64,000 nt of DNA from Apodemus sylvaticus (GCF_947179515.1 NC_067481.1:23194957-23258956), one strand, 5' to 3'; numbered from the stretch's first letter, positions 23,432 to 36,562 are shown. The notes: generated by a model from the sequence alone, not told the origin. A program made the numbers and translations.

Positions 23432-24998
23432 AAAATACAGGTCAGCCATGAGCACAGAAGCTCTTTCATATTCTGAAATAGTTGGGCAGTAGCTCAGGAT
23501 TTTCCCTCATGTTTAAAGCCTTAGGTGCCTACTTGGATATAGATGTCCACAGATTTCTGATGAGAAGTTCTAAAGAGATTGAATGAGACTTAAACAATGA
23601 TGAGAACCAGAGATGGCTTCTCTGAGCATGCTTTGGTCCATCAGGAAGATCAACATAAACTTGAATGGGTTCAGCCCACCACTAAAAACACTAAGCCATA
23701 ACCCTTGTTATGTCCCCTTCCCCAAAGGCTCAAGACTAGAATACAACACACTGTTCAATCATTGTTCATCACACTGTCCATGAATTGAAATGCAGTATTT
23801 GGCTTTATCCATCACATATCATGGCCGAATTTTTCAAGCTTCCATATTTTCTTCACTGAGGTCCTTCCAAAATTGAGATCTAATACTGTAGAGGGCCTAT
23901 CAACTGAGGCTGACTTGTAGACTTCAGAGCTAAGCATATAGATGATTCTAAAGACATAATGTCATCTGATTGGAAAGCAGATGTCTTGAGAAATAGAAGT
24001 CTTTGGAGATATAGTGCTGGTTCACTGATGACAGGTACTGTAGTCCACAGGGAATGTCCTAGCTTCCCAAAACTGGACTCTGAAAAAACTCATTTGGAGC
24101 AATCCTGAGATTCTCTAACTGATTTTTCTGCTCTCTCTTTCAGTAACTGCACTTTGGAGATAATACTCTAGCATCTTGTTTACGAACACCGAAGTAAATA
24201 AATCATGTGCTTAGGGTCATTTGGCAAGCAGGGTAATTTGATTCTTTAGTTATCTGAAGTTAAGGTCCCAACAAAGTGCCAGCCAGTTAGAGGAACTAGA
24301 AGAAATGTAGCAGATCTCCAGGGAAATTTCATGTATATAATTCTGAAAGAAGGAAATAGTCTAGATACACTCCATCCAAAGGTTGACCAGAAATAAGAAG
24401 GAAGTAGTCCGCAATTTCATTTACCACACTTCACTCAACTGACTGATTCTTGGGTCTAAGATCAGATTGTATGTCATTCACATAGGTGAGGAGATTAAGG
24501 AAGGTAGTTTCTTAGTCTAGCCCTGTCATGTTCCTTGGATTTTGGTTGGGATCAGTTCCAGTAATTAAGAGTTCTGACAAATAGGCTTTGTTTCAATATA
24601 CTCTTCTCATAACCATCATTCCAACAAATCTACACAGAACAGCACTGGTGTTACCCACAACCATTCAGCACAGTGCAAGTTCCTAATGGCCTCTGTGTCC
24701 TTAGGCCAATTGGACTTCACATACTTAAATTCTCTGTACCAACATGATCCATTATGTGTGAGCCATCAGACTAATGAGGCCTGACATTCCTGAATGGAGG
24801 CAAGTTATGCAAAAAACCAAAGTCCAAACACAGAGTGTGAATGTCATCAGGTGTCAATTCCCTTGGAAGCAAAGACAGGCAAAGTACTTCCCATAGGCTT
24901 CAGCCACCATTGACACTGATTCTTCATCCATCACGAGTAGTAACCCATGATTGGTGATCACCTTGAATAATGACTCCCAAGGGGAGGTTCTAGTCTCC

Positions 24999-25080
24999 TT
25001 TGATAATTAATTTACTCACAATCCACCAGGAGGAAGGAATGCTGCACATGAGGACAGTGAACTCTCAGCAGGGTATAAAA
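24999..25080 (+). promoter_or_regulatory. Micro-KRTAP promoter, copy 3
   Basis: TTTGATAATTAATTTACTCA, GGAAGGAATGCTGCACATGA and TATAAAA at 25074-25080. Confidence 0.75.
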
Positions 25081-25159
25081 GCACTCCTGAGCAGAGAGGC
25101 TTCCAAAATATCCAGGCCACCTTCTTACAAACCAGACCCACCCTCCATCTTCTGACACC

Positions 25160-25297
25160 ATGCAGTGTTGTTGTGGCCCATGCTGTTGCCAGCCATGCTG
25201 CTGCCAGACCAACTGCTGCAGGACCATATGCTGCCGCCCCTGCTGTTGCCAGCCCTGCTGCTGTGGGTCCAACTGCTACCATTCTGGCTGCTGCTAG
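25160..25297 (+). CDS. Micro ultra-high-sulfur keratin-associated protein, copy 3 (45 aa, one repeat short)
   Basis: Compared with its paralogues it lacks one five-residue CCCQP block, so the product is MQCCCGPCCCQPCCCQ followed by TNCCRTICC, RPCCCQPCCC and GSNCYHSGCC. It has 22 Cys in 45 residues. It is the most diverged copy: Asn and Ile replace conserved Thr, Tyr replaces a Cys at residue 40, and His replaces Gln at 41. The block loss is in frame and the usual TAG is kept, so it may still function, although the cluster of non-conservative changes suggests relaxed constraint. Past the TAG the frame stays open for 18 codons because the usual TGA has become TCA. Confidence 0.7.
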   Translation: MQCCCGPCCCQPCCCQTNCCRTICCRPCCCQPCCCGSNCYHSGCC

Positions 25298-25623
25298 ATC
25301 ACCTGCTGCAACAACAGCTGCCATTCACACACCTGTTACTGCCCAACCTGATCTCATAGGTCTTGCTCTGGATCATGCTCACCTGCTCTCATCCCCCACA
25401 GCACCAAATAGACCTCGTGTATATCACTTGTACTCCAGACTCAGAAAGGCCCTTCAAGTGTCTGCTCTAAATGATAATGCCCTGTTCCAAAAAGTATTCA
25501 TCGATTCTTTAAAACATACACATTCCCCAACCTTTCTCTATACTCAGGAAACTCTCATCTGGAAACTATAAATCATTGGGACATTTGCCATGGCTTTCAA
25601 AACTGGGGATCTCCCCCTATATA

Positions 25624-25629
25624 AATAAA
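25624..25629 (+). promoter_or_regulatory. Poly(A) signal, micro-KRTAP copy 3
   Basis: AATAAATGAG, 327 nt after the stop. Confidence 0.7.
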
Positions 25630-26583
25630 TGAGACCTTGATATCAACACCGAACTACAAGTGTCATGAATCTTCATTTCTCCTTTATGTCAATACTTGGT
25701 CCTAAGTCTGAGAAACATTTACACCATCTCTGAACCATGAAAAGTACTGCTGTAGCCTTTGCCACAATGTGACTTTGTTTGTTTGAAAGCACAAACATAT
25801 TTTGAATAAACAGATAGATATATGTGAGCAACTTGATTTCCAGTGGTAGAATCATGTGTGAAGGATTTGGAGCCAGATTATTTTTGGAGAGGTGCACGTG
25901 TAGAGCAGGCTTTAGTGTTTCAGAGTTCCAGGACTTCTCAGTTGGCTCTCTTTTCTCAATTAGGTAGCTCTAGATGTTCAGTCTCAACTCTTGCATCCAT
26001 TGCCACCTCATTGAGTTACAAGCCATCCAACCCCCCCAGTGTCATACAAAATACATTCTTCTCTTAGGTGCTTTGGTTATGAGGCATCAAAAATAGGAAT
26101 TATACAGTGATTGAGACCCCGGCTATTCCTCCTCTATTCCTCTTGAAGCCATGTGTGATATAAGGACCAGGCATACAATCGCTCCTTGATGCCATTCCTG
26201 CACTATAGTAGAATATTTTAGGGTAGAGTTACAACTACTAGAAAGTGAAACTTAAGCTGAGAGAGGAGGAGAAGGAGCACCCACACTTCTTCCCTCTACT
26301 TGAATCCATTCTTGTCCCCATGAACTTTCCTCAACCTTGAGATTACCTCAGAGCACTGCTGAGCTGAGGCATGTTTCATTTGTCATTTGCCTCTCCTGTG
26401 GAGAACCTTCTTGCTCTGAAGTCCTTACTTATCCTTCTACAAGATTTTCCAAGTTCTATCACACCATAGCAGATTTTATATCAACCCTATGTGGCTGACT
26501 CCATGCAGGAGGAGCTGCAGCAGACAAGTGAACTTCTTGGAAAATACGCACCATTTTGCCTGCCTGTGACGGCTGTGCTTTAG

Positions 26584-26733
26584 ATAGGCACAAACTCCGG
26601 GTTCTTACCCTGGGACTACCTCTTGCTGCTGAAGTGCCTTCCCATGTTCATCATTGCTGTATTCCTCGTTCTTCTGACATGGTGTGATTGGGCCATGAAA
26701 GTCGCTTTCTGGTATTAATCTTTTATGATTGAT
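26584..26733 (+). other. Hydrophobic open-frame module, unit 4 copy
   Basis: The frame opens after a TAG at 26581 and reads IGTNSGFLPWDYLLLLKCLP, then MFIIAVFLVLLTWCDWAMKV, ending at TAA (26731). It keeps the same frame and length class as the 43.2-kb and 48.4-kb copies. Confidence 0.35.
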
Positions 26734-28131
26734 TCCAGTGTATCAATCCACACAACTGGGCAAACTTCTTGCAGATCAAACAGGAAGATGCAATTTTGTG
26801 AAACAATGCTGGTTAAATGAATTGCTGATGGTAATATCTCTCATAGTGACATTATGTATTTCTGATTAGATTCAAATAATTTTAAGATTTCAGATAGTTG
26901 AGAGAGCATTTAGCCTCCTCCTGCTAAATAGTAAATATTGCATATATTGTAAATCAGTACAGTGAACTTTCAAACTTTACAAGTACATAAATTGCATTAA
27001 AAAATGAAAATAGTCTTGGGAAAATGAATAATCAAGGAAAACATTGATTCAAGTTTAGGTCTAAGGAAGAGGCCACAGATCCCCATGTTCACCATGATAT
27101 GAAGGGTCATGAAGAAGAAGTGGATGATTCTGTTATCAATGTAAGAACAGAAAATAGGTGATTTGCTAGAATTCAAAAATAAGATGTATGATATGCGACA
27201 TTTTTCTTGGAAGAACTTTGTTAACCTACAACAAAAAAAATATTGCTTTCAACTAATAATTAATACAAGGTACAAAAGATAGATAAAAGTATTGCTTTGG
27301 ATTCATAATGAGTATATAGAATAAAATATAGATAAAACTACTGCTTCAACTTATACTGAAGTTACAAAATGAAAGATATTAAAAAACTAGTTAGGAAGGA
27401 CTTTAATAGGATACCCTCCAGTCCAAAATTGTACTCTCCTTCCCTTCTGTGTAACAATTTTACCTCTTTGGTGAATGATTTAATCCTTAGTATGTAAAGA
27501 ACATTTTCATATGGTTTAAAAATGGGCTAAGAGAAAAAGTAAATTTGGTAAGGCATGCTTCTGATAGCTTTGCTTTATCTACCACCTGAATCAATATGTA
27601 CGTAAATAAAACAGTTAGAGCTTGGTCACTAAATCTTTGGTCTATCCACCCAATTTTTGAATGTCTATAAGTCTGCTGGTATGTCTATTTGTCTGTTTCT
27701 ATGTATATATGAATGTATTTATGCACATATATACCTAAGTATGTATGTATATAGGTATATATGTATGCATATATGTATGTATACATGCCAGTAAGTGAAG
27801 TTGTTTAAGCTTATTCATGTGAGCTTGCTATTATGGAAATTTATTGCATCATTCAGTAAGTTTGTGTTTATGAGTGTATGAATTTTCTCTACTTCTTTTC
27901 TTCTTGGTATCTAACAAAGATTTTAAGGAGTTTAAAGCTTATTGCCAGTCACAGAGAGAACCAACCCCAGATAATTAAGGTTGTTCATGTCACCATTGCC
28001 AGCTCCATCCCTGTAATTCACCTGTCACTAAGAGACGGGAATGCATAGATTGCTCTCAGCACTGGCACAAATTGTTTCTTCCAAACTTTTTTCTCCTCAG
28101 TTTATCCCATAGTATTGGAGCTGGCATTTCT

Positions 28132-28871
28132 TGTTTTTTTTTTTTTTCTTTTTCTTTTTTTTATTTATTTAATTTTATTTTTTTTATTCGATATAATTTA
28201 TTTACATTTCAAATGATTTCCCCTTTTCTAGCCCCCCCCATTCCCCGAAAGTCCCGTAAGCCCCCTTCTCTTCCCCTGTCCTCCCTCCCACCCCTTCCCA
28301 CTTCCCCGTTCTGGTTTTGCTGAATACTGTTTCACTGAGTCTTTCCAGAACCAGGGGCCACTCCTCCTTTCTTCTTGTATCTCATTTGATGTGTGGATTA
28401 TGTTTTGGGTATTCCAGTTTTCTAGGTTAATAACCACTTATTAGTGAGTGCATACCATGATTCACCTTTTGAGTCTGTGTTACCTCACTTAGTATGATGT
28501 TCTCTAGCTCCATCCATTTGCCTAAGAATTTCATGAATTCATTGTTTCTAATGGCTGAATAGTACTCCATTGTGTAGATATACCACATTTTTTGCATCCA
28601 CTCTTCTGTTGAGGGATACCTGGGTTCTTTCCAGCATCTGGCAATTATAAATAGGGCTGCTATGAACATAGTAGAGCATGTATCCTTATTACATGGTGGG
28701 GAATCCTCTGGGTATATGCCCAGGAGTGGTATAGCAGGATCTTCTGGAAGTGAGGTGCCCAGTTTTCGGAGGAACCGCCAGACTGATTTCCAGAGTGGTT
28801 GTACCAATTTGCAACCCCACCAGCAGTGGAGGAGTGTTCCTCTTTCTCCACAGCCTCTCCAACACCTGCTG
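28132..28871 (-). mobile_element. 5'-truncated antisense LINE-1 with perfect target duplication
   Basis: It starts with a poly(T)-rich complement of an A tail, runs through the L1 3' UTR (28190-28420) into the ORF2 C-terminal region, and ends at 'ctctccaacacctgctg'. It is flanked by a perfect 17-bp duplication TTGGAGCTGGCATTTCT at 28115-28131 and 28872-28888. The perfect duplication points to a fairly recent insertion, after the units had separated, since no other unit has it. Confidence 0.93.
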
Positions 28872-30833
28872 TTGGAGCTGGCATTTCTGACCTCTGTCCC
28901 TTGTGTTCATGGTCCTCATTTTATTATGCTGCCATTCAGATGTAATTTGTAGGGTTCAGAGAGCTCCACCTTTTGCTGACAACTGTGAGTTTTCTGCCCA
29001 TCCATGTGGAGAAAGATCACCGGCCACCTTTCTGTCTTGAAATGTATGCACAAAGGAGTTTCGGAAATTTGTTTTCCTACCTTACATATTTTGATAGGAA
29101 TACTTGTGTCAGATGTATTAATTGAATGTAAATATAAACCAATTCAATGTTATATATTAGAGACCAATGGAACAGATTACTTTTAAAAATCATTTATCCT
29201 CATATTTTAAAGCTAGTCTCTATGATGATCTAATACCTAATGTGAGGATAGCAAAGATATTATCTACTTAGTGTCCATATGAGAAATACCAGCAGAGATT
29301 CCTCCTGTGCAATATAGGTCAGCCATGACCACAGAAAATTATTCACTTTTGGCAATAGTTTGGCAATAGCTCAGAATTCTCCCTCACTTTGGGATCCTTA
29401 GGTGCCTACGTTGACAGAGATGTCCATAGATTTCTAATGAGAGGTCCTAAGGAGATTGAGATATGAGGCTCTTTTTAGAACCAGACATGGGTTCTGTTAG
29501 TATTGATTGGGACATCAGGGAGACCAGTATAAACTTGACTGGGTTCAGTACACTCTCCACCACTAAAACAGAACCCTTCTTGTCCTTCCCTATCCAAAGG
29601 CTCAAGACTAGATGATAACACACTGTTTAAACACAATGGTTTGGGAGGCAGGATTTGACATTGTCTGTCACATACCATAGACAAATTTGGCATGCTTGCA
29701 TCTTGTCTGTACTGAGCTCTTTCCAAAATTAAGATCTAATACTATAGAGAGCATGTCCATTGAGGATGTCTCACAGACATCAGAGCCGAGCATATGGATG
29801 ATTTCAAATATATCATGTCATCTGGTAGAAAAGCAGATGTCTTGGGAAAGAATTATTTGGAGATCCAGTGTTGGCTCACAGAGGGCAGGTATTGCAGTCC
29901 ACAGGGAATGTCCTAGTTTCCCAAAGCTGGAATTTTTGACAAAACATATTTAGAGTAATACTGAGATTCTCTAACAGATTTTTCTGCTCTCTCTATCAGT
30001 AACTGAACTTTAGAGATAACACTTCAGCATCTTGTCTAAGAGAACTGAAATAAAATTTTTGCTTAGTGTCATTTGGCAAGTGGGGACAATGATCCTTGAT
30101 TATCTGAAATCCAGATCCCAAGGAAGTATATGTCACATAGAGGAACTATAAGATCTAGTGGCACATCTCCAGGAGGAAACTTCCAGTTTATATTTCTACA
30201 AGAAGGGAACACTCTAAATCACTTCCTCCAAAGATTAACCAGGGCTAAGAAGGAAGCAGTTTAAAATTTCATTTACCACACTTCACTGAAATAACTGATA
30301 ATTGGGTCCAGGGTCAGATTGTGTGTCATTCACATAGGTGAGGAGATTAATGACAGTAGTCTTTTAGTCTAGCCTATCATATTCCTTGGACTTTGGTTGG
30401 GATGAGTTCCAGTAAGTTACAGAACTGACATATAGATTCTGTTTCAATATATGCTTCTTGTAACCATCATCCCTGCAAACCTTCACAGAACAGCATCGTT
30501 ACCCACAACCATCCAGCACAGGGCAACTCTTAAAGGCCTCTGTGTCCTCATGCCAATGGACTTAATACTCATACTCTCTGTACCTATCTGACCCATTTTA
30601 TGTGAGCCATTAATGAGGTCTGATAGTCCTGAAGGGAGGCAAGTTCTGCCACAAACTAAAGTGAAAACAGGGTGTGAATACCAAAAACATCAGGTGTCAC
30701 TTCCCTTAGAAGCAGAGACAGGCAAAGTATTTCCCAAAGGCTTCAGCCCCCATTGACACTGATTCCTCACCCATCACAAGAAGCAACCCATGACTTGCAT
30801 TTACCTTGAATACTGACTCAGGAGGAGAAATGT

Positions 30834-30916
30834 TTTTGATAATTCATTTACTCACAATCCATCAGGAGAAAGGTATGCTTCACGTGAGAACAGTGAACCC
30901 TCTGCAGGGTATAAAA
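30834..30916 (+). promoter_or_regulatory. Micro-KRTAP promoter, copy 4
   Basis: TTTTGATAATTCATTTACTC, GGTATGCTTCACGTGAGAAC and TATAAAA at 30910-30916. The E-box here is a palindromic CACGTG. Confidence 0.75.
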
Positions 30917-30995
30917 GCACACCTGGGCAAGGAGACTTACAAAGCATCCAAGCCACCCTCTTACAAAGCAGACCCACCCTCCAGCCTCTGACACC

Positions 30996-31148
30996 ATGCA
31001 GTGCTCTTGTAGCCCATGCTGCTGTCAGCCATGCTGCTGCCAGCCATGCTGCTGCCAGACCACCTGCTGCAGGACCACCTGCTGCCGCCCCTGCTGCTGC
31101 CAGCCCTGCTGCTGTGGGTCCAACTGCTGCCAGTCTGGCTGCTGCTAG
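30996..31148 (+). CDS. Micro ultra-high-sulfur keratin-associated protein, copy 4 (50 aa)
   Basis: Begins MQCSCSPCCCQPCCCQP, with Ser replacing the Cys at residue 4, and is otherwise the family consensus through GSNCCQSGCC. It has 25 Cys in 50. The Ser4 change (TGT to TCT) is shared with the copy at 36642, so these two are probably each other's closest relatives in the coding part, or were homogenised by conversion. Intronless, TATA box 86 nt upstream, TAG stop followed by the nine-codon TTCCNNSCH frame. Confidence 0.78.
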   Translation: MQCSCSPCCCQPCCCQPCCCQTTCCRTTCCRPCCCQPCCCGSNCCQSGCC

Positions 31149-31481
31149 ACCACCTGCTGCAACAACAGCTGCCATTGACATACCTGTTCCTGCCCAACAT
31201 GTTCTCATAGGTCTTGCTCTGGAGCATGCTCACCCGCTCTTGTCCCCGACAGAACCAAATAGTCCTCATGAAGGTCACTGTACCCAAGACCTGAAAGGCC
31301 ATTCCACAGAGTCTGTTCCAACTGATACTGCTTTGGAAATGCTTCTCCACACTTTGCTTCTCTTCTCTGAAACTTACACAATCTTCAACTTTTCTCTGCA
31401 GTTGGGAAACTTTCATCTGAAAATTATAAAACCTCGGGACTTTTGCCATGGCTTTGAAAACTGGGAATGTTCTCCGCTATA

Positions 31482-31487
31482 AATAAA
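31482..31487 (+). promoter_or_regulatory. Poly(A) signal, micro-KRTAP copy 4
   Basis: AATAAATGTG, 334 nt after the stop. Confidence 0.7.
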
Positions 31488-33505
31488 TGTGACAATGGTA
31501 CCAATACCCAACTGCAAGTGTCATGAATCTTCATTTCTCCTTATGTCAATATTTGGTCATAAATTTGGGAAATAGTTACATCCTCTCTGCACTTTGAAAA
31601 TGATAGCACCAGCCCTTGTCACAATGCCCCTTCTGCTTGTTTGAGAGCAGAAACATATTTGAATAAACAGATCAGTATACACGAGTTACTTGATGTCCAG
31701 TGGTGCAATCATCTGGGAAGAATTTCGAGTCAGAACTGGCAAGGTGTACAGGTAAAGCAGGCTTTAGTGTTTCAGAGGCCCAGGACTTCCTTACTTGCCT
31801 CTCTCGCATTGTGGTGATAGCTCCAGCTGTTCAGCCTCAGGTTTTGCAGTGGATCTCTGTTAGCTACCTGCATCCATTCTCACTGCCTTAAGGTACAAGC
31901 CATTTAATTCCATCCAGAGTGAAAGTCATATTGAAACACAGTCTTCTCTTAGGTGCTTTGATCATGAGGCCTCAACTCAGGGTGAATACAGGGCTTGTGT
32001 CCCCAGATGTTCCTTGTGTGTTCTTCTTGAAGCCTTGGGAAACATGAGGACCAGGCTGTCAAAGGGTACCCACTCTTCTTCCCTCTACTTGATTGCAATC
32101 CAGATTCAATGCACTTTCCTCAACCTTGATAATAGGCTGGAGCACTGCTGAACTCGGGGATGTTTTGATGTTTTACTTGTCATTTCCCTCTACTATGGAG
32201 GATCTTCTTGTTCCCATGCCCTTACTGATCTTTCTACAATGCTTTCCAAGATATTTTTATCACCATTGTAGATTTGACATCAACCCGAAGTGGCAAACTC
32301 CATGCAGGAGGAACTGCAGTGAGCAAGTGCCCTTCTTGCACACTAACCACCATTTGCATGCTTGTGATGGGTATCCCTTAGGTAGGCACAGTCCCAAGGG
32401 TCTTGTCCTGGGATGCTTCTTGCTACTGAAATTCTTTCTCATGTTCATTACTGCTGCATTCATAATTGTTCTGACATAGTGTGATTGAGCAATGAAAGAT
32501 ACTTCATTCCAATGGTCTGGTATGATTGAGTTCTGGGCATTTGCCCATCCTATTGGTAGACCAACATGAAGTTGAAATTACATGAAATAAAGTTTTTTTA
32601 GTTGTATTGTAGATTTTATAACTTCTGATAATATTTTTTACTTAATTCCTGATTAGATTCAAGTGTTTGTAAGATGTTAAGGTAATTGGTAGAATTGTTT
32701 AGTCTAAAACCAAAAATAGATTGTACCTCCTCTCACAAAATACTAAAGTTGCTTCAGATAGAGAAGGGGTACATTTGGTACAAGCAGCCACGTTGCACTG
32801 TAAAGGAAAATAGGCTTAGAATCATGAAAGTCATGGAAAACATTCATTCTAGGCTAGGTATGGGGATGAGGATACAGATCTTCATGTGCCCCATGATAAT
32901 TAAGGTCATAAACAAGCACTGGGTAGCTCTGTAACTAGAGTGAAAATAACAAGTGAAGGATTAATTAAAATTCATAAGACATAAGATACATCTATCTGTT
33001 TCTTGATAAGTAGTTTGTTAACACATGACATTAAAAAAGAAACTATTCACTTGAACTTATAAACATAAGCAACAAAAGATATATAAGTAGTGCTTTGACA
33101 TCATCTGTAATTTGTGAAGTCGATGATAGATAAAACTATTGTTTAAATATTTATTCCATAAGGAATAAAAATACTATTTTGAACTTATAATAGTCTTAGA
33201 ATAAAAGATATATCAAAATATCTAGTTAGGTAGGAGTTTAAAGAACAATAATTGTGCTGTACCTCCCCATAATATTGTGTAACAATATTATCTGTATTTG
33301 AATGAAGTAATTCTTTATAAGTAGAGAACTTTTTCTTGGGGTGTCTAAAAATGCTAAGAGGAAAAAAAATAGTTTTCATGGCTTGCTTGCCACAACACTG
33401 TACTATCAACCAAGGTGTGAATGTCTGTTCACTGATATGTCAGTCAATTTATCTGTCAGTGTGTATATATGAATGAATGTACATATGTATGTATGTACAT
33501 GTGTG

Positions 33506-33532
33506 CATGTGTGTGTGTGTGTGTGTGTGTGT
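33506..33532. repeat. (GT)n microsatellite
   Basis: A GT run at the place where other units carry the GTAT tract. Confidence 0.9.
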
Positions 33533-34529
33533 AATAGTTGGAAATGACTGGTGGTAACTTGTTTGCATGTATCTCTTTGGCTGTATGTCCTAAGTTTCTG
33601 TGTCTGAGTGTGAATTTTCTAACTCTTTTCATTCTTGACATCCCCAAAGAGCTTAAAGTGTCCATAACACATTCCTAAGATAATTAAGTTTGATTATGTC
33701 AGCACTGCCAGTGCTGTCCCCTAAATCTTGTGAAACTCTTAAAGGTGTCCATGTGGTTTGCTATCAGCCCTGACCCAAATCACCAAATCCATTATCAGTT
33801 CTTCTCAGTTTAAACTATAGTGTCTGAGATGGCCTTTGACACCTCAGTCCTGTGTGTACTCCCAGAGATGACAAAATCCATGATGCTACAATCTTCATTT
33901 CATTATTCCTGTCATTCAAAACATCATTTTGTCCACATTGAATTGACACCTCTGGATTTTCTGCCCATCCATGTGGTGAAAGATCATTGGCCATCTTTCT
34001 ACCTTGAAATGTATGCAAGCTAGTGTTTCAGCAAATTGATTTCAATGTCATGCCCATTTTAATTAGAAATGCTGGTGTCAGAAATATTAACTTGAGTTAA
34101 AATATAAACCATTTCAACATCATATGTCAGACAACACTGAAAGGTTTTGTTTGGTTTTTGTTTTGTCATTTATCTACATATGTTAAACACCATCCTTCTG
34201 GTTATCCAACACCTGGTATAATGATAGTAAGGAAAATACCTATTTTGGATACACATGAAGAATACCGACACTGATTCCTTGCATGTAATATAAGTCAGCC
34301 AGGACTACAGAACCTTGATTTGCTTGTTGGACAGTGGAGAAATGCCTGAGAATTGACCCTCAACTTTGGACACCTTACTTTCCACTATGAGCAAATTGTA
34401 GAGGTTGGAGGAGGAGAAATCAATACTTACAGGATTAAAGCAGAGTGGGACAATCCTTTCACTAGATCCTCCTACATAAGGTGTCATTCCTCACCTATTA
34501 AAATTTGTCTGTGTGTACATGTGGGAGCA

Positions 34530-34632
34530 TGAGAGAGAGAGGGGGGAGGGAGACAGTTAGAGGAAGGGAAAGAATGAGAGAGGGGAAGAGAGAGAGAGAA
34601 AGAGAGAGAGGGGGAGGGAGAAAGAGAAAGAT
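34530..34632. repeat. Purine-rich (GA)n tract
   Basis: Imperfect GAGAGA/GGGAGG sequence for about 100 bp, found only in this unit. Confidence 0.85.
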
Positions 34633-34731
34633 TCTATACCAAATTAATAAAGATGTCCATAGATTATTGATGTAACTGTCCAAAGAGTTTGAGTGAGAGT
34701 TATGGGCCTCTTGAGAACCTAACATGGTGTC

Positions 34732-35128
34732 TGTCTTAGTCAGGGTTTCTATTCCTGCACAAACTTCATGAACAAGAAGCAAGTTGGGGAAGAATTGGTT
34801 TATTCAGCTTACACTTCCACACTGCTGTTGATCACCAATGGAAGTCAGGACTTGAACTCAAGCAGGTCAGGAAGTAGGAGCTGATATAGAGGCCATGGAG
34901 GGGTATTACTTACTGGCTTGCTTCCCCTGGCTTGCTCAGCTTGCTTTCTTATAGAATCTAAGACTATCAGCTCAGAAATGGTACCACCCACAAAGGGCCC
35001 TCCACACTTGATCACTAATTGAGAAAATGCCCCACAGCTGGATCTCATGGAGGCATTTTCCAACTGAAGTTCCTTTCTCTGTGATAACTCCAACCTGTGT
35101 CAAGTTGACAAAAAAACCAACCAGTACA
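34732..35128. mobile_element. Rodent interspersed repeat, solo-LTR-like
   Basis: It starts TGTCTTAGTCAGGGTTTCTA and ends GTCAAGTTGAC...CAGTACA, with TG...CA ends, about 397 bp and no open frame. It interrupts only this tandem unit, between the L1-like block homologous to 14.5 kb and the rest, so it arrived after the unit duplicated. I recognise the sequence as a very common rodent repeat but cannot name its family with certainty. Confidence 0.7.
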
Positions 35129-36480
35129 GTGCTTGTGCACATACATCATGTCATCATGGAGATGAGCAGGAACTTGGATGGATTTAGCCCACGCTCCACC
35201 ACCAACACATATCCTATCCAAGCCATCCTTCCTCTAAAGCTCCAAGATTACATGATAAGAAATAGTTGAATCACCTATGTATGGAATGAAGGAGTGAGGT
35301 TGCCTATCATATATCATGGACAAATTTTGCATGCTTGACCTTTGTTTCTACTGAGGTCTTTCTAAAATGATAGTCCAAAGATTTAGAGAGTATATCCACA
35401 GATGCTGACTAGCATATTTCAGGATTGCAGAGACTTAATGTTATCTCCTGGTATGGCAGATGTCTGGTTAATGCTCTGGGGAAAGACAAGTCTGTGGAGA
35501 TTCAGTGTTTGTTCATTGATGGCAGATAATGAAGTACAGAAATATATGTTCTGGTTTCCCTAAGCTGTATCCTTGACGTAGTACATTTGGGCAGTCAATG
35601 ATTCCAAGATTTACCTGATCATTCTTTCTCTGCAGCTGTACTTCAGAGACAATACTATAGCTACTAGTTTAAGAGAACTAAATGAAATCATATGCTCAGG
35701 ATCATTAGAGGGAAAAGGTTTTTTTAGTTATCTTAAAATTAGAGTCCCTATGAACTTCAGGTCAGGCAGAGGAATGAGTGGAGATATGGGACATCTCCAG
35801 GAGGAAATGGCCAGTTTATAGTTCTTCACAGGAGACACTATAGATAAAATTCCTACAAAGATTGACCAGGGAGGAGAAGGACATAGTTTGTGATTTCGTT
35901 TTCCACACTTCTTCATTCAACTGACTGACACACTGTAACTATGTGTCATTCACATAGTTACGGAAATTAATGACTGTAGTCCTCCAGTTTAGCCTACCAC
36001 ATTCCATGTGCTTTGGTTTGGATGTATTCCTGTAATTAAGAAGGCTCACATGGATTCTGTTTCAGTATATCCTTCTCATAACCAACAACCTCACAAAGCT
36101 ACACAAAACAGCACTGGCGTTACACACAGTCATCTGGGGCAGGGCAAGTTACTAAAGACCACTGTGTGCTCATACCAATGGCCTTTCACATTCCCACTCT
36201 CTGTACCGACCTGACCCATTACATGTGAGCCATCAAACTAATGAGGCCTGACACTTCTAAAGGGACGCAATTGTTACTGCAAAACTAATGTGGAAAAACA
36301 GAGTACTGAAAACATCAGCTGACAGCTTCCTTAGAAGCCATGGACACTCAAGAGCACTTCACAAGAGCTCTTGCGTTATTGCCTCAGTAGTTATTGATAA
36401 TGATTCCTCACACATCATGAGTAGCAACCCATGGTTTGTGTTCACCTTGGATAAAGTCTTGGGAGAAGAATCTGGACTCA

Positions 36481-36562
36481 TTTGATAATTCATTTACTCA
36501 CAAACCATATGTAGGAAGGAATGCTGCACATGAGGAGAGAGGACGCTTGGCAGGGTATAAAA
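36481..36562 (+). promoter_or_regulatory. Micro-KRTAP promoter, copy 5
   Basis: TTTGATAATTCATTTACTCA, ACCATATGTAGGAAGGAATG, GCACATGAGGAG and TATAAAA at 36556-36562. The TAGGAAGG variant is shared only with the inverted copy at 63 kb. Confidence 0.75.

Larger units (their letters stand above)
19640..24998. repeat. Gene-deleted tandem unit plus body leading to copy 3
   Basis: The pre-promoter part of a unit is present at 19640-20349. The expected promoter, gene, 3' UTR and about 1.9 kb in all are missing, and the sequence jumps at 20350-20353 (TTGG) to the post-module part of a unit ('aatttctgcagatcaacagg'). From there it is colinear with unit 1, interrupted by a LINE-1 at 22217-23431. No open gene remains. 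Confidence 0.8.
25630..30833. repeat. Intergenic body of tandem unit 4
   Basis: Colinear with unit 1 apart from a LINE-1 at 28132-28871. The hydrophobic module at 26584-26733 keeps its frame open. A TATG-rich tract lies near 27700-27790. No gene is seen. Confidence 0.75.
31488..36480. repeat. Intergenic body of tandem unit 5
   Basis: Homologous to the other bodies but more diverged. It includes a GT run at 33506-33532, a GA-rich purine tract at about 34530-34630 and an interspersed repeat at 34732-35128. The hydrophobic module (about 32405-32480) has a frameshift near 'tgggatgc' and ends at an early stop. No gene is seen. Confidence 0.7.
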
